Shown piece by piece: positions 9,421 through 19,517 of a DNA stretch of 64,000 nucleotides. A program made the translations under genes and the position numbers. Numbering within the stretch: position 1 is the first letter of the stretch; each line of letters starts with the position of its first letter. Under the pieces are notes generated by a model. That model worked only from the letters and a program-made list of their open reading frames with translations. It was not told the origin of the DNA and searched no databases. Source of the DNA: Shinella sp. H4-D48 (GTDB taxonomy: Bacteria; Pseudomonadota; Alphaproteobacteria; Rhizobiales; Rhizobiaceae); the NCBI RefSeq assembly GCF_022637395.1, contig NZ_CP093337.1, positions 186,001-250,000 on the forward strand, read 5' to 3'.

Positions 9421-9803
9421 TGGCGGGCGGTTTGCATTCGGGCGGGAACCTTTTTTATCCCCCGCGCATTGTTGGTCCGCCTGCACCTCGCGCGGGCTCG
9501 CCTCATGTTCAGGATGAGCGATTCACCAAAACCGCAAATGAGGGTCCATGCTGCGCCATCCCGCCCTGTTGACAGGTTGCAAGTCTCTGTCCTTACGGCT
9601 AAAAAATGCCGTTTTCATGCACCACGCGGCGTGGATGTTAAACAGCGTGTCGCTTCAGCCAAAATCGCATTCGGAACGCCATGAGGGCGAGGTCGGGTGC
9701 CATGGCTGATCGCGACAGCAGAATGAAGCCCGCCCGCGAAAGACAATCCGGCGCAACGGCCGTTGCCGGGTGGCTCAACATGGCCGGTTCCAGAATCAGA
9801 AAC
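9421..9803 (+). other. Leader/promoter region of ndvB
   Basis: 383 bp between the 5' end of the divergent riboswitch transcript and the chosen ndvB ATG. I see no convincing gene. It holds an EcfG-like promoter candidate (9445-9470), a TTGACA hexamer at 9569-9574 with only a weak -10 partner, and in-frame ATGs at 9723 and 9780 that could be alternative ndvB starts. Confidence 0.5.
9445..9470 (+). promoter_or_regulatory. Candidate EcfG/RpoE2-type promoter upstream of ndvB
   Basis: GGAAC at 9445-9449 is followed after 19 bases by TT (9469-9470); as GGAAC-N17-CATT it misses one base of the GGAAC-N16/17-CGTT consensus for the alphaproteobacterial general stress sigma factor. It points toward ndvB, 334 bp away. 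A single near-match of this kind can occur by chance. Confidence 0.3.
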
Positions 9804-12800
9804 ATGTCCCTTCATACTCCGCCGCAAGCCTCCTCGCGCGATACCGATATCCGGCAGATCGATTATAACGATTCGATCCGCGCCACCTATCTGACGCTGG
9901 AGGAGCTCGCCGCGTGCGGCGAAGCGCTCGCCCGCGACAAGGCGGCGGTGCTTCCGGGCTTCCATCCCTTCGATTTCCGTGCACGGCACAAGGAAAACGA
10001 GAAGGAAATCTTCCGCGTCTATCAGGTCACGGCCAAGGATGTGGAGGCCGGCGCGCAGATCACGCCGGCGGCCGAGTGGCTGCTCGACAACTTCTATGTG
10101 ATCGAGGAAGCGATCCAGGAGGTCCGCCGCGACTTCCCCCGCCGCTTCTACCGGCAGCTCCCGACTGTCGAGATCGACGGTCAGTCGCTGCCGCGTACGC
10201 TGGCACTGGCATGGCTTTATGTCGCCCATACGCACAGCAGTGTCTCGCAGGAAAGCCTGACCGCTTTCGTGCAGGGCTTCCAGTCGGTCGATCCGCTGAA
10301 GATCGGCGAGCTCTGGGCGCTGCCGTCCTTCGTACGTTTCGTGCTCCTGGAGAACCTGCGGCGCATTTCCAGCCGCGTCGAGCGCTCCCGCAAGATGCGC
10401 TTCAAGGCCAATGACGTGGCCGACGAGCTGGTGCGTCTCAACGATCCGGAGAAGTCCATCGCGCATCTGCGCACCATCGAGAGCCTGACCGAGGACAACA
10501 CCTTCGTCGTCCAGCTTCTCTACCGCCTGCGCGATGGCCTTCAGACATCGGGTGCGGTCATCCAGTGGCTGGAGCGGAAGATCGAGAGCCGGGGCAGCGA
10601 CCTCGAGGAACTGATCGTGGCGGAAAACAACCGCCTGTCCTCCGGCAACGTGACCATGAGTTCGCTCATCAAAAGCCTGCGGTCGGTGGACGATGCGGAG
10701 TGGCCGGTCTGGTTCGAGAGCGTCAGCCGCCTCGACGAGGCGCTGCGCCAGCGCTCAGACTATAGCGATCTCGATTTCGGTTCGCGCAACAAGTACCGCA
10801 ACACAATCGAGCGTTTTGCCCGCCGTTCCGGCAAGAGCGAGCTGGAGGTCACCGAAACCGCGCTCGCCATGACCGAGGAAGACGCCGCGGCAAACGCGGG
10901 CGATCCCGATTATCGCGCCAATGTCGGCGCGTTTCTCGTGGGCAAGAAGCGCAAGCTGCTCGAAAAGCGCATCGGGTACCGTCCTACGCTCGTGCAACGG
11001 ACTGTCCGCGTGACACGCAAGCTCGACTGGCTCGCTATTGCCGGTCCCAACATCATCCTCACGCTTCTGGCGATGATCGCGGTCTATTATTTCCTCGACC
11101 AGCTCGACATCCCGAACGGTGCCTGGCTGATCATGCTCGTCCTGTTCGCGCTACCGGTCTCGGAGGGGGCGACGGGTCTGTTCAACACGCTCGTCACCTT
11201 CTTCGTCACGCCGTCACGGCTGGTCGGCTACGAGTTCAAGGACGGCATACCCGAGGATGCGCGCACGCTGCTCGTCGTGCCCTGCCTTATCTCGAAACGC
11301 GACCATGTCGATGAACTCGTGCGCAATCTCGAGGTCCATTACCTCGCCAACCCGCGCGGTGAGATTTATTTCGCGCTTCTCAGCGACTGGGCCGACAGCC
11401 AGAGCGAGGAAACGCCTGCCGATCTCGATGTTCTCGAATATGCCAAGCGTGAGATCGCCGAACTGTCGGCGCGCTACGCCTTTGACGGGCGCACCCGGTT
11501 CTACCTGCTGCACCGCCGCCGCCTCTACAATCCGTCGGAAGGCGCGTGGATGGGCTGGGAGCGCAAGCGCGGCAAGCTGCATGAGCTGAACCTGCTGCTG
11601 CGCGGCGATGGCGACACGACCTTCCTGCCGGGCGCCAATGTCGTGCCGTCGGACGTGAAATATGTCATGACGCTCGATTCCGACACGCGCCTGATGCGCG
11701 ATGCCGTGACCAAGCTCGTCGGCAAGATGCACCACCCGATCAACCGTCCCGTCATCGACGAGGCGACCGGCGAGATCACCGCCGGCTACTCGATCCTTCA
11801 GCCGCGCGTCACGCCGTCGCTTACGACTGGCAAGGAAGCCTCGACCTTCCAGCGCATCTTCTCCGCCGACCGCGGCGTCGACCCCTACGTCTTCACCGTT
11901 TCCGACGTCTATCAGGATCTGGCCGGCGAAGGCACGTTCACCGGCAAGGGGCTCTACCACGTCGATGCCTTCGAGGCCGCCGTGAAGGGCCGCATCGAGG
12001 AGAACTCGGTGCTCAGCCACGACCTGCTCGAAGGCTCGCTGTCGCACTGTGCGCTGGTGACCGACGTGGAGCTCGTCGAGGACTTCCCGACCCGCTACGG
12101 CGTGGAGACCTCGCGCCAGCATCGCTGGGCCCGCGGCGACTGGCAGCTCCTGCCCTATCTTTTCGGCCCGTCGAGCGGCATTTCCATGCTCGGCCGCTGG
12201 AAGATGTACGACAACCTGCGGCGCAGCCTCATCCCCATCGCCTGGCTCGTCGCCTCGGTCATGGGCTGGTACTATATGGAGCCGCGCCAGGCGCTGATCT
12301 GGCAGCTGGTGCTTATCTTCCTGCTCTTCGTCGCACCAACGCTCTCGCTCATTTCGGGCCTCATGCCGCGCAGCAGCGATATCGTGGCGCGCGCCCATGT
12401 GCATCGCGTGTTCTCCGATATCCGCGCGGCCAACGCGCAGGTGGCGCTGCGCATCGCCTTTATCGCGCATTCCGCCGCACTGATGGGCGACGCCATCGTG
12501 CGCTCGCTCTACCGTACCTTCGTCAGCCGCAAGATGATGCTGGAGTGGCGCACCGCCGCCCAGGCCGACAGCGCGGCGCGTGGCGGTATCCTCGATCACT
12601 ACAAGGCGATGTGGCAGGCCCCGGCGCTGGCGGTGGTTTCCGTCGCGCTTGCCATGATCTCCAAGACTGGCCTGCCCTTTATCGGCGTGCCCTTCGCCCT
12701 CGTCTGGATGCTGTCGCCGATGATCGCCTGGTCCGTCAGCCAGACGGCGGAGACGGAAGACCAGCTCGTCGTGTCCGATCATGTCGCCAGCGAACTGCGC

Positions 12801-15800
12801 AAGATCGCACGGCGCACCTGGCGCTATTTCGAGACCTTCGTCACCGCCGAGCAGCACTTCCTGCCGCCGGACAATTTCCAGGAAACGCCCAATCCGGTCC
12901 TGGCCGAGCGCACCTCGCCGACCAATATCGGCGTCTATCTGCTCTCGGTGATTTCGGCGCGCGATTTCGGCTGGATCAGCTTCGAGGAAACGGTGCGCCG
13001 GATGGAGCAGACCATCGCCACCATCGACGGCATGCCGAAATACCGCGGGCACCTGTTCAACTGGTATCGCACCAACACGCTGGAAACGCTCGGACCACGG
13101 TATGTCTCGGCGGTCGACAGCGGCAACCTTGCCGGCCACCTCATTGCCGTATCCTCCATGTGCCGCGAATGGGCGGAGGCGCCCTCGGCGCATCTGCAGG
13201 GCAGCCTCGACGGCATCGGCGATGTCGCCGCCATCCTGTCGGAGGCGCTCAAGCAGCTGCCTGACGACCGCAAGACGGTGCGCCCGCTGCGCCGTCTCGT
13301 GGAGGAGCGCATTGCCGGCTTCCACAACGCGCTCGCCGCCGTCAAGCGCGAGCACGAATTCGCTTCCATCCGCGTCATCAACCTCGCGGTCCTGGCGCGT
13401 GACATCAACAAGCTCATCGTCAATCTCGACCATGAGGTAAAGTCGCCGCAGACCGGCGAGGTGGTGCATTGGGCGGGCGCGTTGGTCGCGACCTGCGAAG
13501 CGCATATTGCCGACAGCGTCTTCGACCTCGGCAGCATCGAGCCGCTGCGTGCGCGGCTCGGCGTTCTGCGCGACCGCGCACGCGACATCGCGTTCTCCAT
13601 GGATTTCGGCTTCCTGTTCCGTCCGGAACGGCGTCTCCTGTCGATCGGCTACCGCGTCGAGACCAACGAGCTGGACGAGGCCTGCTACGACCTGCTCGCC
13701 TCGGAAGCACGCCTCACGAGCCTGTTCGCTATTGCCAAGGGCGATCTGCCCACCGAGCACTGGTACAAGCTCGGCCGTCCGGTCGTGCCGGTCGGTTCGC
13801 GTGGTGCGCTGATCTCCTGGTCCGGCTCGATGTTCGAATATCTGATGCCGCCGCTCGTCATGCAGGAGCGCCAGGGCGGCATCCTCAACCAGACGAATAA
13901 TCTCGTCGTGGTCGAACAGATGAACCACGGCCGCCGGCTGGGCACGCCTTGGGGCATTTCGGAAGCGGCCTTCAACGCCCGCGACCACGAACTGACCTAC
14001 CAGTACACCAATTTCGGCGTGCCGACGCTCGGCCTGAAGCGCGGCCTCGGCCAGAACGCCGTCATCGCGCCCTATGCCTCGCTGCTCGCCGCGCAATATG
14101 CGCCGAAGGAAGCGCTCGAGAACCTCGAGCGGCTGCGCAAGCTCGGCGCGCTCGGCATCTACGGTTTCCACGACGCCGTGGACTTCACGCCGACCCGCGT
14201 GCCGGAGGGCAAGACCTGCGCGGTGGTGCGCAACTACATGGCCCACCACCACGGCATGTCCATCGCCGCCGTTGCCAACGTCGTTTTCAACGGCGCGCTG
14301 CGCGAACGTTTTCATGCCGATCCGGTCATCGAGGCGGCCGAACTGCTCCTGCAGGAGAAGGCGCCGCGCGACATTCCCGTCATCAACGCCAAGCGCGAGC
14401 CGGAAACCGTCGGCAGCACGCGGGCCGACCTGCTTCGCCCGGAAATCCGCATCTTCAAGGACCCGATCAATCGCGAGCGCGAGACCGTCTTCCTGTCGAA
14501 CGGCCATTACTCCGTGATGCTGACGGCAACCGGTGCCGGCTATTCGCGCTGGAACGGCCAGTCCGTCACGCGCTGGAAGCCCGATCCCACGGAAGATCGC
14601 TGGGGCTCCTTCCTGTTCCTTCGCGATACCGCGACGAACGAGTGGTGGTCTGCCACCGCCGAACCGAAACGAGTAGAGGACGAGGAGACGAAGACCCAGT
14701 TCGGCGACGACAAGGCGGAATTCCTCAAGACCATCGGCACGCTGACCAGCGAGGTCGAGGTCATCGTCGCCACCGAGCATGATGCCGAAGGCCGCCGACT
14801 GACACTCGTCAACACGGGTACGGAGGACCGCTTCATCGAGGTAACGTCCTATCTGGAGCCGGTCATTGCGACCGACGATGCCGACAGCGCGCATCCGCTC
14901 TTTTCGAAGATGTTCATCCGCACCGAGATCGACCAGCGCGGCGACGCAATCCGCGCGGAGCGCCAGAAGCGTCATCCCAACGAGCCCGACATGGCGATCG
15001 CCCATCTCATCGTCGACAATGCCGGCCCCTCGCGCCGCACCGAGATCGAGACGGATCGCCGACGCTTCATCGGTCGTGGCCGTTCGCTTGCGACCGCGGC
15101 AGCCTTCGATGCCGGCGCGCAGCTGTCCGGCACGGATGGCTTCACGCTCGATCCGATCATGGCGCTGCGCCGCGTCGTGCGCGTTCCCGCCGGCAAGAAG
15201 GTCAAGGTCATCTTCTGGACCATCGCTGCGCCGACCCGCGCGGATGTGGATGCGGCTATCGACCGTTATCGTCACCCGGATAGCTTCAACCATGAAATGA
15301 TCCATGCCTGGACGCGCTCGCAGGTGCATATGCGCCATGTGGGTGTGACCTCGCAGGAGGCGGCGAGCTTCCAGATGCTCGGCCGCTATCTCACCTATCC
15401 CGACCTGCACCTGCGTGCCGATACCGGCACGATCCAGACCGGCCTGACATCCCAGTCGGCGCTCTGGCCCATGGCGATTTCGGGCGATTTCCCGATCTTC
15501 GTGCTGCGCATCAACGACGAGATCGATCTCGATGTCGCCCGCGAGGCGCTGCGCGCGCAGGAATATCTGCGTCATCGCGGCGTCACGGCGGACCTCGTCA
15601 TCCTCAACGAGCGCGCGGCGTCCTATGCGCAGGACATGCAGCACACGCTCGATCAGATGTGCGAGAACCTGCGCATGCGCGGCCAGTCGGACGGCGTGCG
15701 CCAGCACGTCTTCACGGTGCGCCGCGACCTGATGGATGTCACGACCTGGCAGGCCCTGCTGGCAGCGGCTCGCGCCGTCTTCCACGCCCGCAACGGCTCG

Positions 15801-18317
15801 CTTGCCGACCAGATTGCCCGCACGGTCTCCCTCTTCTCATCGCCCCCGCGTGGCGACGACGAAACGAAGACCGAGGCTCTGCCGGCCACGGCCAAGCCGT
15901 CGCCGGCTGCCGTTACCGCTTCGCTCCCCGCTCCGGTCGCGATCGATGGAAACGGCCTGTCCTTCTGGAACGGTTTCGGCGGCTTCAATGCCGACCGCCG
16001 CGAATATGCCGTGCGCCTGCGCGGCGGCGAGGCAACGCCGCAACCGTGGATCAACGTGATTGCAAACCGCGAATTCGGCTTCCATGTTCCGGCTGAAGGC
16101 GGTGGTTTCACCTGGAGCCGCAATTCGCGCGACTACCAGCTCACGCCCTGGACCAACGATCCTGTCATCAACCGTCCCGGCGAGGCCTTCTACGTGCGCG
16201 ATCGTGACAGCGGCATGGTGATGACGCCGTTCGCCGCGCTGTCGCGCAAGACGTCGGTCAAGTTCGAGACTTGGCACGGCCTCGGCTACACCGCCTTCCG
16301 CAGCTGGGAGGACGGTATCGAACTCGACCTCGTGCAGACGGTGGACCCGGAAGACCCGGTGAAATATTCGCGCCTCGTCGTGAAGAACACCGACGAGACC
16401 GAACGCCGCCTCTCCGTCTACGGCTATGTCGAATGGGTGCTGGGTAACAACCCCACCAAGACCGCACCCTTCGTGCTGACCAGCCATGACGAGGAAAGTG
16501 GCGCGCTCTTCGCGACCAATCCCTACAGTCTCGACTTCGCCGGTCGGACCAGCTTCTTCGGCGTCGATGCGCCGTTGTCCGGCTTCACGACATGGCGGCG
16601 GGACTTTATCGGCCGCACCGGCGACATTGTGACTCCGGCGGCGCTGTTCACCGGCCAACCCCTGTCGGGTGCGGCCGACGGCATTAGCGATCCATGCGCG
16701 GCGCTCTCCGTCGATCTCGTTCTGAAACCCGGCGAAAAGCGCGACCTGCTCTTCGTGCTGGGCGATTCTGCCGATGCCGATGGTGCCCGCGCGCTTGCCG
16801 GGAAGAGCCGCAAGGCCGATTTCGATGCCGTCATGGCGTCGGTGCGTTCGTTCTGGGAAGGCTTCACCGGCACTCTGCAGGTCAAGACGCCCGACCCGGC
16901 GCTCGATCGCATGCTCAACGACTGGCTGCCCTACCAGGCGCTCGGCTGCCGCATCATGGCACGCACGGCCTTCTATCAGGCGAGCGGCGCCTACGGTTTC
17001 CGTGATCAGTTGCAGGACACGCTGGCCTTCATCCTGCACCAGCCGGACCTCGCGCGTGCGCAGATCCTGAACGCTGCCGCGCGCCAGTTCGTCGAGGGCG
17101 ACGTGCAGCACTGGTGGCTGCCCGATAGCGGGGCGGGTGTACGCACCATGATCTCGGATGATGTGGTTTGGCTTGCTCACGCGGTCGAATATTACTGCCG
17201 CGTCACCGGCGACCGTGGCGTGCTGGACGAACGGCTTGCCTTCATCGAAGGCCCGCCGCTTGCCGAGGGACAGCACGATTCCTTCTTCAAACCGGGCCGT
17301 TCGGCCGAGGATGCATCGCTTTACGAGCATTGCGCCCGTGCGCTCGATCTGGCGCTTGCCCGAACCGGCGAAAACGGCCTGCCGCTCATTCTCGGCGGCG
17401 ACTGGAATGACGGCATGAACCGCGTCGGCGAAGCCGGCCGCGGCACGAGCGTCTGGCTGGGCTGGTTCCTTGCCGGCACGCTGCGCGCCTTCATCCCGCT
17501 CGCGCGCGAACGGGGCGACGGCATTCATGCCGAGGCTTGGGAAATCCACCTCGATCGCCTCAAGCAGGCACTGGAAACGGCAGGGTGGGACGGCGCCTAC
17601 TACCGGCGCGGCTATTATGACAACGGCGCGCCGCTCGGCACATCCGACAGCGCCGAATGCCGCATCGATTCCATCGCGCAGAGCTGGAGCGTTCTGTCCG
17701 GCGAGGGGGACGCCGACCGCTCGCGGCAGGCGATGGACGCGGTCATGGCCGAACTGGTCGACCGGCAGAACGGGATTATCCGCCTGTTCACGCCGCCGCT
17801 TGTCGAAACCACGGAAGACCCGGGCTATATCAAGGCCTATCCGCCCGGCGTGCGCGAGAATGGCGGGCAATATACCCATGCGGCGACCTGGGTGGTGATG
17901 GCGCTGGCGCGTCTCGGCCGGGGGGATGAAGCCTTCGCCTGCCTCGACCTGCTCAATCCGGTCAAGCATGCGCTCGATGCACAGGCGGCGGAACGCTACC
18001 GCGTCGAGCCCTATGTCGTGGCCGCCGATGTCTATGGCGAAGGCGAGCGTGCGGGGCGTGGCGGATGGTCCTGGTACACCGGCTCGGCCGGCTGGCTTTA
18101 CCGTGCCGCCGTCGAGGGCATTCTCGGCATCCGCAAGGAAGGCGGCCGTCTCTTCGTCGAACCCGTCCTGCCGGAAGCCTGGAACGGCTACAGCGCGACG
18201 CTGGTGCTCGATGGCCGCAAGCTGACGCTGCGTGTGGATCGCGGGGATGACGGCGGATGGCAGGCAACAATAAACGGCTCTGTCATCAAATCTTCAAAAG
18301 AGGGCTATTTGCTCTGA
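9804..18317 (+). CDS. ndvB: NdvB/ChvB, cyclic beta-1,2-glucan synthase
   Basis: About 2837 residues, close to Sinorhizobium NdvB (about 2830). This inner-membrane enzyme primes, elongates and cyclises beta-1,2-glucan from UDP-glucose. Order: soluble N terminus; membrane segments near 410-480; glycosyltransferase core with YVMTLDSDTRLM (near 620) and QHRWARGDWQLLPY (near 770); further membrane segments near 820-1000; glycoamylase-like region with NYMAHHHGMS; GH94 phosphorylase-type C-terminal region with its catalytic-acid motif GGDWNDGMNR near 2530. The start is chosen at MSLHTPPQ; ATG 9780 and 9723 or the codon at 9681 are alternatives. opgC follows within 25 bp. Confidence 0.96.
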   Translation: MSLHTPPQASSRDTDIRQIDYNDSIRATYLTLEELAACGEALARDKAAVLPGFHPFDFRARHKENEKEIFRVYQVTAKDVEAGAQITPAAEWLLDNFYVIEEAIQEVRRDFPRRFYRQLPTVEIDGQSLPRTLALAWLYVAHTHSSVSQESLTAFVQGFQSVDPLKIGELWALPSFVRFVLLENLRRISSRVERSRKMRFKANDVADELVRLNDPEKSIAHLRTIESLTEDNTFVVQLLYRLRDGLQTSGAVIQWLERKIESRGSDLEELIVAENNRLSSGNVTMSSLIKSLRSVDDAEWPVWFESVSRLDEALRQRSDYSDLDFGSRNKYRNTIERFARRSGKSELEVTETALAMTEEDAAANAGDPDYRANVGAFLVGKKRKLLEKRIGYRPTLVQRTVRVTRKLDWLAIAGPNIILTLLAMIAVYYFLDQLDIPNGAWLIMLVLFALPVSEGATGLFNTLVTFFVTPSRLVGYEFKDGIPEDARTLLVVPCLISKRDHVDELVRNLEVHYLANPRGEIYFALLSDWADSQSEETPADLDVLEYAKREIAELSARYAFDGRTRFYLLHRRRLYNPSEGAWMGWERKRGKLHELNLLLRGDGDTTFLPGANVVPSDVKYVMTLDSDTRLMRDAVTKLVGKMHHPINRPVIDEATGEITAGYSILQPRVTPSLTTGKEASTFQRIFSADRGVDPYVFTVSDVYQDLAGEGTFTGKGLYHVDAFEAAVKGRIEENSVLSHDLLEGSLSHCALVTDVELVEDFPTRYGVETSRQHRWARGDWQLLPYLFGPSSGISMLGRWKMYDNLRRSLIPIAWLVASVMGWYYMEPRQALIWQLVLIFLLFVAPTLSLISGLMPRSSDIVARAHVHRVFSDIRAANAQVALRIAFIAHSAALMGDAIVRSLYRTFVSRKMMLEWRTAAQADSAARGGILDHYKAMWQAPALAVVSVALAMISKTGLPFIGVPFALVWMLSPMIAWSVSQTAETEDQLVVSDHVASELRKIARRTWRYFETFVTAEQHFLPPDNFQETPNPVLAERTSPTNIGVYLLSVISARDFGWISFEETVRRMEQTIATIDGMPKYRGHLFNWYRTNTLETLGPRYVSAVDSGNLAGHLIAVSSMCREWAEAPSAHLQGSLDGIGDVAAILSEALKQLPDDRKTVRPLRRLVEERIAGFHNALAAVKREHEFASIRVINLAVLARDINKLIVNLDHEVKSPQTGEVVHWAGALVATCEAHIADSVFDLGSIEPLRARLGVLRDRARDIAFSMDFGFLFRPERRLLSIGYRVETNELDEACYDLLASEARLTSLFAIAKGDLPTEHWYKLGRPVVPVGSRGALISWSGSMFEYLMPPLVMQERQGGILNQTNNLVVVEQMNHGRRLGTPWGISEAAFNARDHELTYQYTNFGVPTLGLKRGLGQNAVIAPYASLLAAQYAPKEALENLERLRKLGALGIYGFHDAVDFTPTRVPEGKTCAVVRNYMAHHHGMSIAAVANVVFNGALRERFHADPVIEAAELLLQEKAPRDIPVINAKREPETVGSTRADLLRPEIRIFKDPINRERETVFLSNGHYSVMLTATGAGYSRWNGQSVTRWKPDPTEDRWGSFLFLRDTATNEWWSATAEPKRVEDEETKTQFGDDKAEFLKTIGTLTSEVEVIVATEHDAEGRRLTLVNTGTEDRFIEVTSYLEPVIATDDADSAHPLFSKMFIRTEIDQRGDAIRAERQKRHPNEPDMAIAHLIVDNAGPSRRTEIETDRRRFIGRGRSLATAAAFDAGAQLSGTDGFTLDPIMALRRVVRVPAGKKVKVIFWTIAAPTRADVDAAIDRYRHPDSFNHEMIHAWTRSQVHMRHVGVTSQEAASFQMLGRYLTYPDLHLRADTGTIQTGLTSQSALWPMAISGDFPIFVLRINDEIDLDVAREALRAQEYLRHRGVTADLVILNERAASYAQDMQHTLDQMCENLRMRGQSDGVRQHVFTVRRDLMDVTTWQALLAAARAVFHARNGSLADQIARTVSLFSSPPRGDDETKTEALPATAKPSPAAVTASLPAPVAIDGNGLSFWNGFGGFNADRREYAVRLRGGEATPQPWINVIANREFGFHVPAEGGGFTWSRNSRDYQLTPWTNDPVINRPGEAFYVRDRDSGMVMTPFAALSRKTSVKFETWHGLGYTAFRSWEDGIELDLVQTVDPEDPVKYSRLVVKNTDETERRLSVYGYVEWVLGNNPTKTAPFVLTSHDEESGALFATNPYSLDFAGRTSFFGVDAPLSGFTTWRRDFIGRTGDIVTPAALFTGQPLSGAADGISDPCAALSVDLVLKPGEKRDLLFVLGDSADADGARALAGKSRKADFDAVMASVRSFWEGFTGTLQVKTPDPALDRMLNDWLPYQALGCRIMARTAFYQASGAYGFRDQLQDTLAFILHQPDLARAQILNAAARQFVEGDVQHWWLPDSGAGVRTMISDDVVWLAHAVEYYCRVTGDRGVLDERLAFIEGPPLAEGQHDSFFKPGRSAEDASLYEHCARALDLALARTGENGLPLILGGDWNDGMNRVGEAGRGTSVWLGWFLAGTLRAFIPLARERGDGIHAEAWEIHLDRLKQALETAGWDGAYYRRGYYDNGAPLGTSDSAECRIDSIAQSWSVLSGEGDADRSRQAMDAVMAELVDRQNGIIRLFTPPLVETTEDPGYIKAYPPGVRENGGQYTHAATWVVMALARLGRGDEAFACLDLLNPVKHALDAQAAERYRVEPYVVAADVYGEGERAGRGGWSWYTGSAGWLYRAAVEGILGIRKEGGRLFVEPVLPEAWNGYSATLVLDGRKLTLRVDRGDDGGWQATINGSVIKSSKEGYLL

Positions 18318-18341
18318 CCCACCCATGTGGATCAGAGTACC

Positions 18342-19511
18342 ATGACAGATAAATCTGGACCGGTGGGCGCCGTGCCGCGGCAACGCGACACGCGCCTCGA
18401 CGTCTTCCGGGCCCTCGCCCTCCTGACGATCTTCGTCAATCACGTTCCCGGCCAGTATCTGGAACATCTCACGCACAAGAATTTCGGCTTCTCGGATTCG
18501 GCGGAGGCCTTCGTGCTGATCTCAGGCATGTCGGTGGGCCTTGCCTATTCGCGCTTTGCCGTCGGGGAGCGGCTTGCCGTCACGCTGCGCATCCTGCGCC
18601 GCGCGCTGACGCTCTATGTCGCCCACATCATGACCAGCATCATCACCTTCGCCATCTTCGCGGGTGGGGCGCTATGGTTCAGCCGGCCGGATCTCGTGTC
18701 GGAAATCAATCTGCGTGCCGTCGTCGACCGCACGGAGCAGGGTGTGGTCAGCATGGTGCTGCTCGGCCACCAGTTCGGCTATAACAACATCCTGTCGATG
18801 TATGCCGTGCTGTTCCTCATGCTGCCCGGCTTCCTCTGGCTCTATCAGCGCGGGCCGCGTCTGCTGCTCGCCGTTTCGGGCACGATCTGGCTTTGCGCCG
18901 GCATCTGGCGCATCGCCCCGTCGAATTTCCTCGACGACGGCAAGTGGTTCCTCAATCCGCTGTCCTGGCAGTTCCTGTTTGCCATCGGTTTCGTCGGGGT
19001 GCTGCGGGCAAGGTCGAAGGGCATCCCGCGCAATGCGCTGCTGTTTGCGCTGAGCGCCATCTATCTGGCGGTCTCGATGCTCTGGGTCGTGCTCGGCTGG
19101 TGGCACATCGACTTTTCCTACGGCCTGCCGGCGGTTCTGACCGGCTTCGACAAGACCTACCTGTCGGCAACGCGCCTCCTGCATGTGCTGGCGGGCGCCT
19201 ATCTCATCGCCACGATCCCGGTCCTGTCGAACTGGGCGGCACTACCGCTCTCCCATCCGCTCGTCGCGATCGGGCGCCATTCGCTGGCCATCTTCATCTT
19301 CGGCACCATCCTGGCCATGGCAGGGCAGGTCCTGATGTTCGTGACGGGGAAGAACCCGTTCTTCGGCACGCTCTACGTGCTCGCCGGCATCGCGCTGCAT
19401 TTCGCCTATGCGCGCTATCTCGACTGGCAGGCGGAGGTGATTGCCGACCACGCAAAACGGCAGGGCATGCGAGCCCTGCCGGTGAAGGGGCGCGACGGCC
19501 CGAAGCGCTGA
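18342..19511 (+). CDS. opgC: OpgC-domain membrane protein (glucan substituent transferase-like)
   Basis: 389 residues from ATG 18342 (GTG 18327 in frame is possible). A short basic N terminus with RDTRLDVFRALALLTIF is followed by about ten membrane segments, the pattern of the acyltransferase-3-like OpgC family. OpgC proteins add succinyl groups to osmoregulated periplasmic glucans. It lies 24 bp after ndvB on the same strand and 6 bp from the end of convergent ndvA, which strongly suggests it modifies the cyclic glucan. Substrate specificity is inferred from context. Confidence 0.88.
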   Translation: MTDKSGPVGAVPRQRDTRLDVFRALALLTIFVNHVPGQYLEHLTHKNFGFSDSAEAFVLISGMSVGLAYSRFAVGERLAVTLRILRRALTLYVAHIMTSIITFAIFAGGALWFSRPDLVSEINLRAVVDRTEQGVVSMVLLGHQFGYNNILSMYAVLFLMLPGFLWLYQRGPRLLLAVSGTIWLCAGIWRIAPSNFLDDGKWFLNPLSWQFLFAIGFVGVLRARSKGIPRNALLFALSAIYLAVSMLWVVLGWWHIDFSYGLPAVLTGFDKTYLSATRLLHVLAGAYLIATIPVLSNWAALPLSHPLVAIGRHSLAIFIFGTILAMAGQVLMFVTGKNPFFGTLYVLAGIALHFAYARYLDWQAEVIADHAKRQGMRALPVKGRDGPKR

Positions 19512-19517
19512 TGCCGA

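Noticed and set aside
11214-15785. 1523-residue open frame antisense to ndvB
   Set aside because: Long only because GC-rich codon use in ndvB suppresses stops on the other strand; no motif and no ribosome-binding site.
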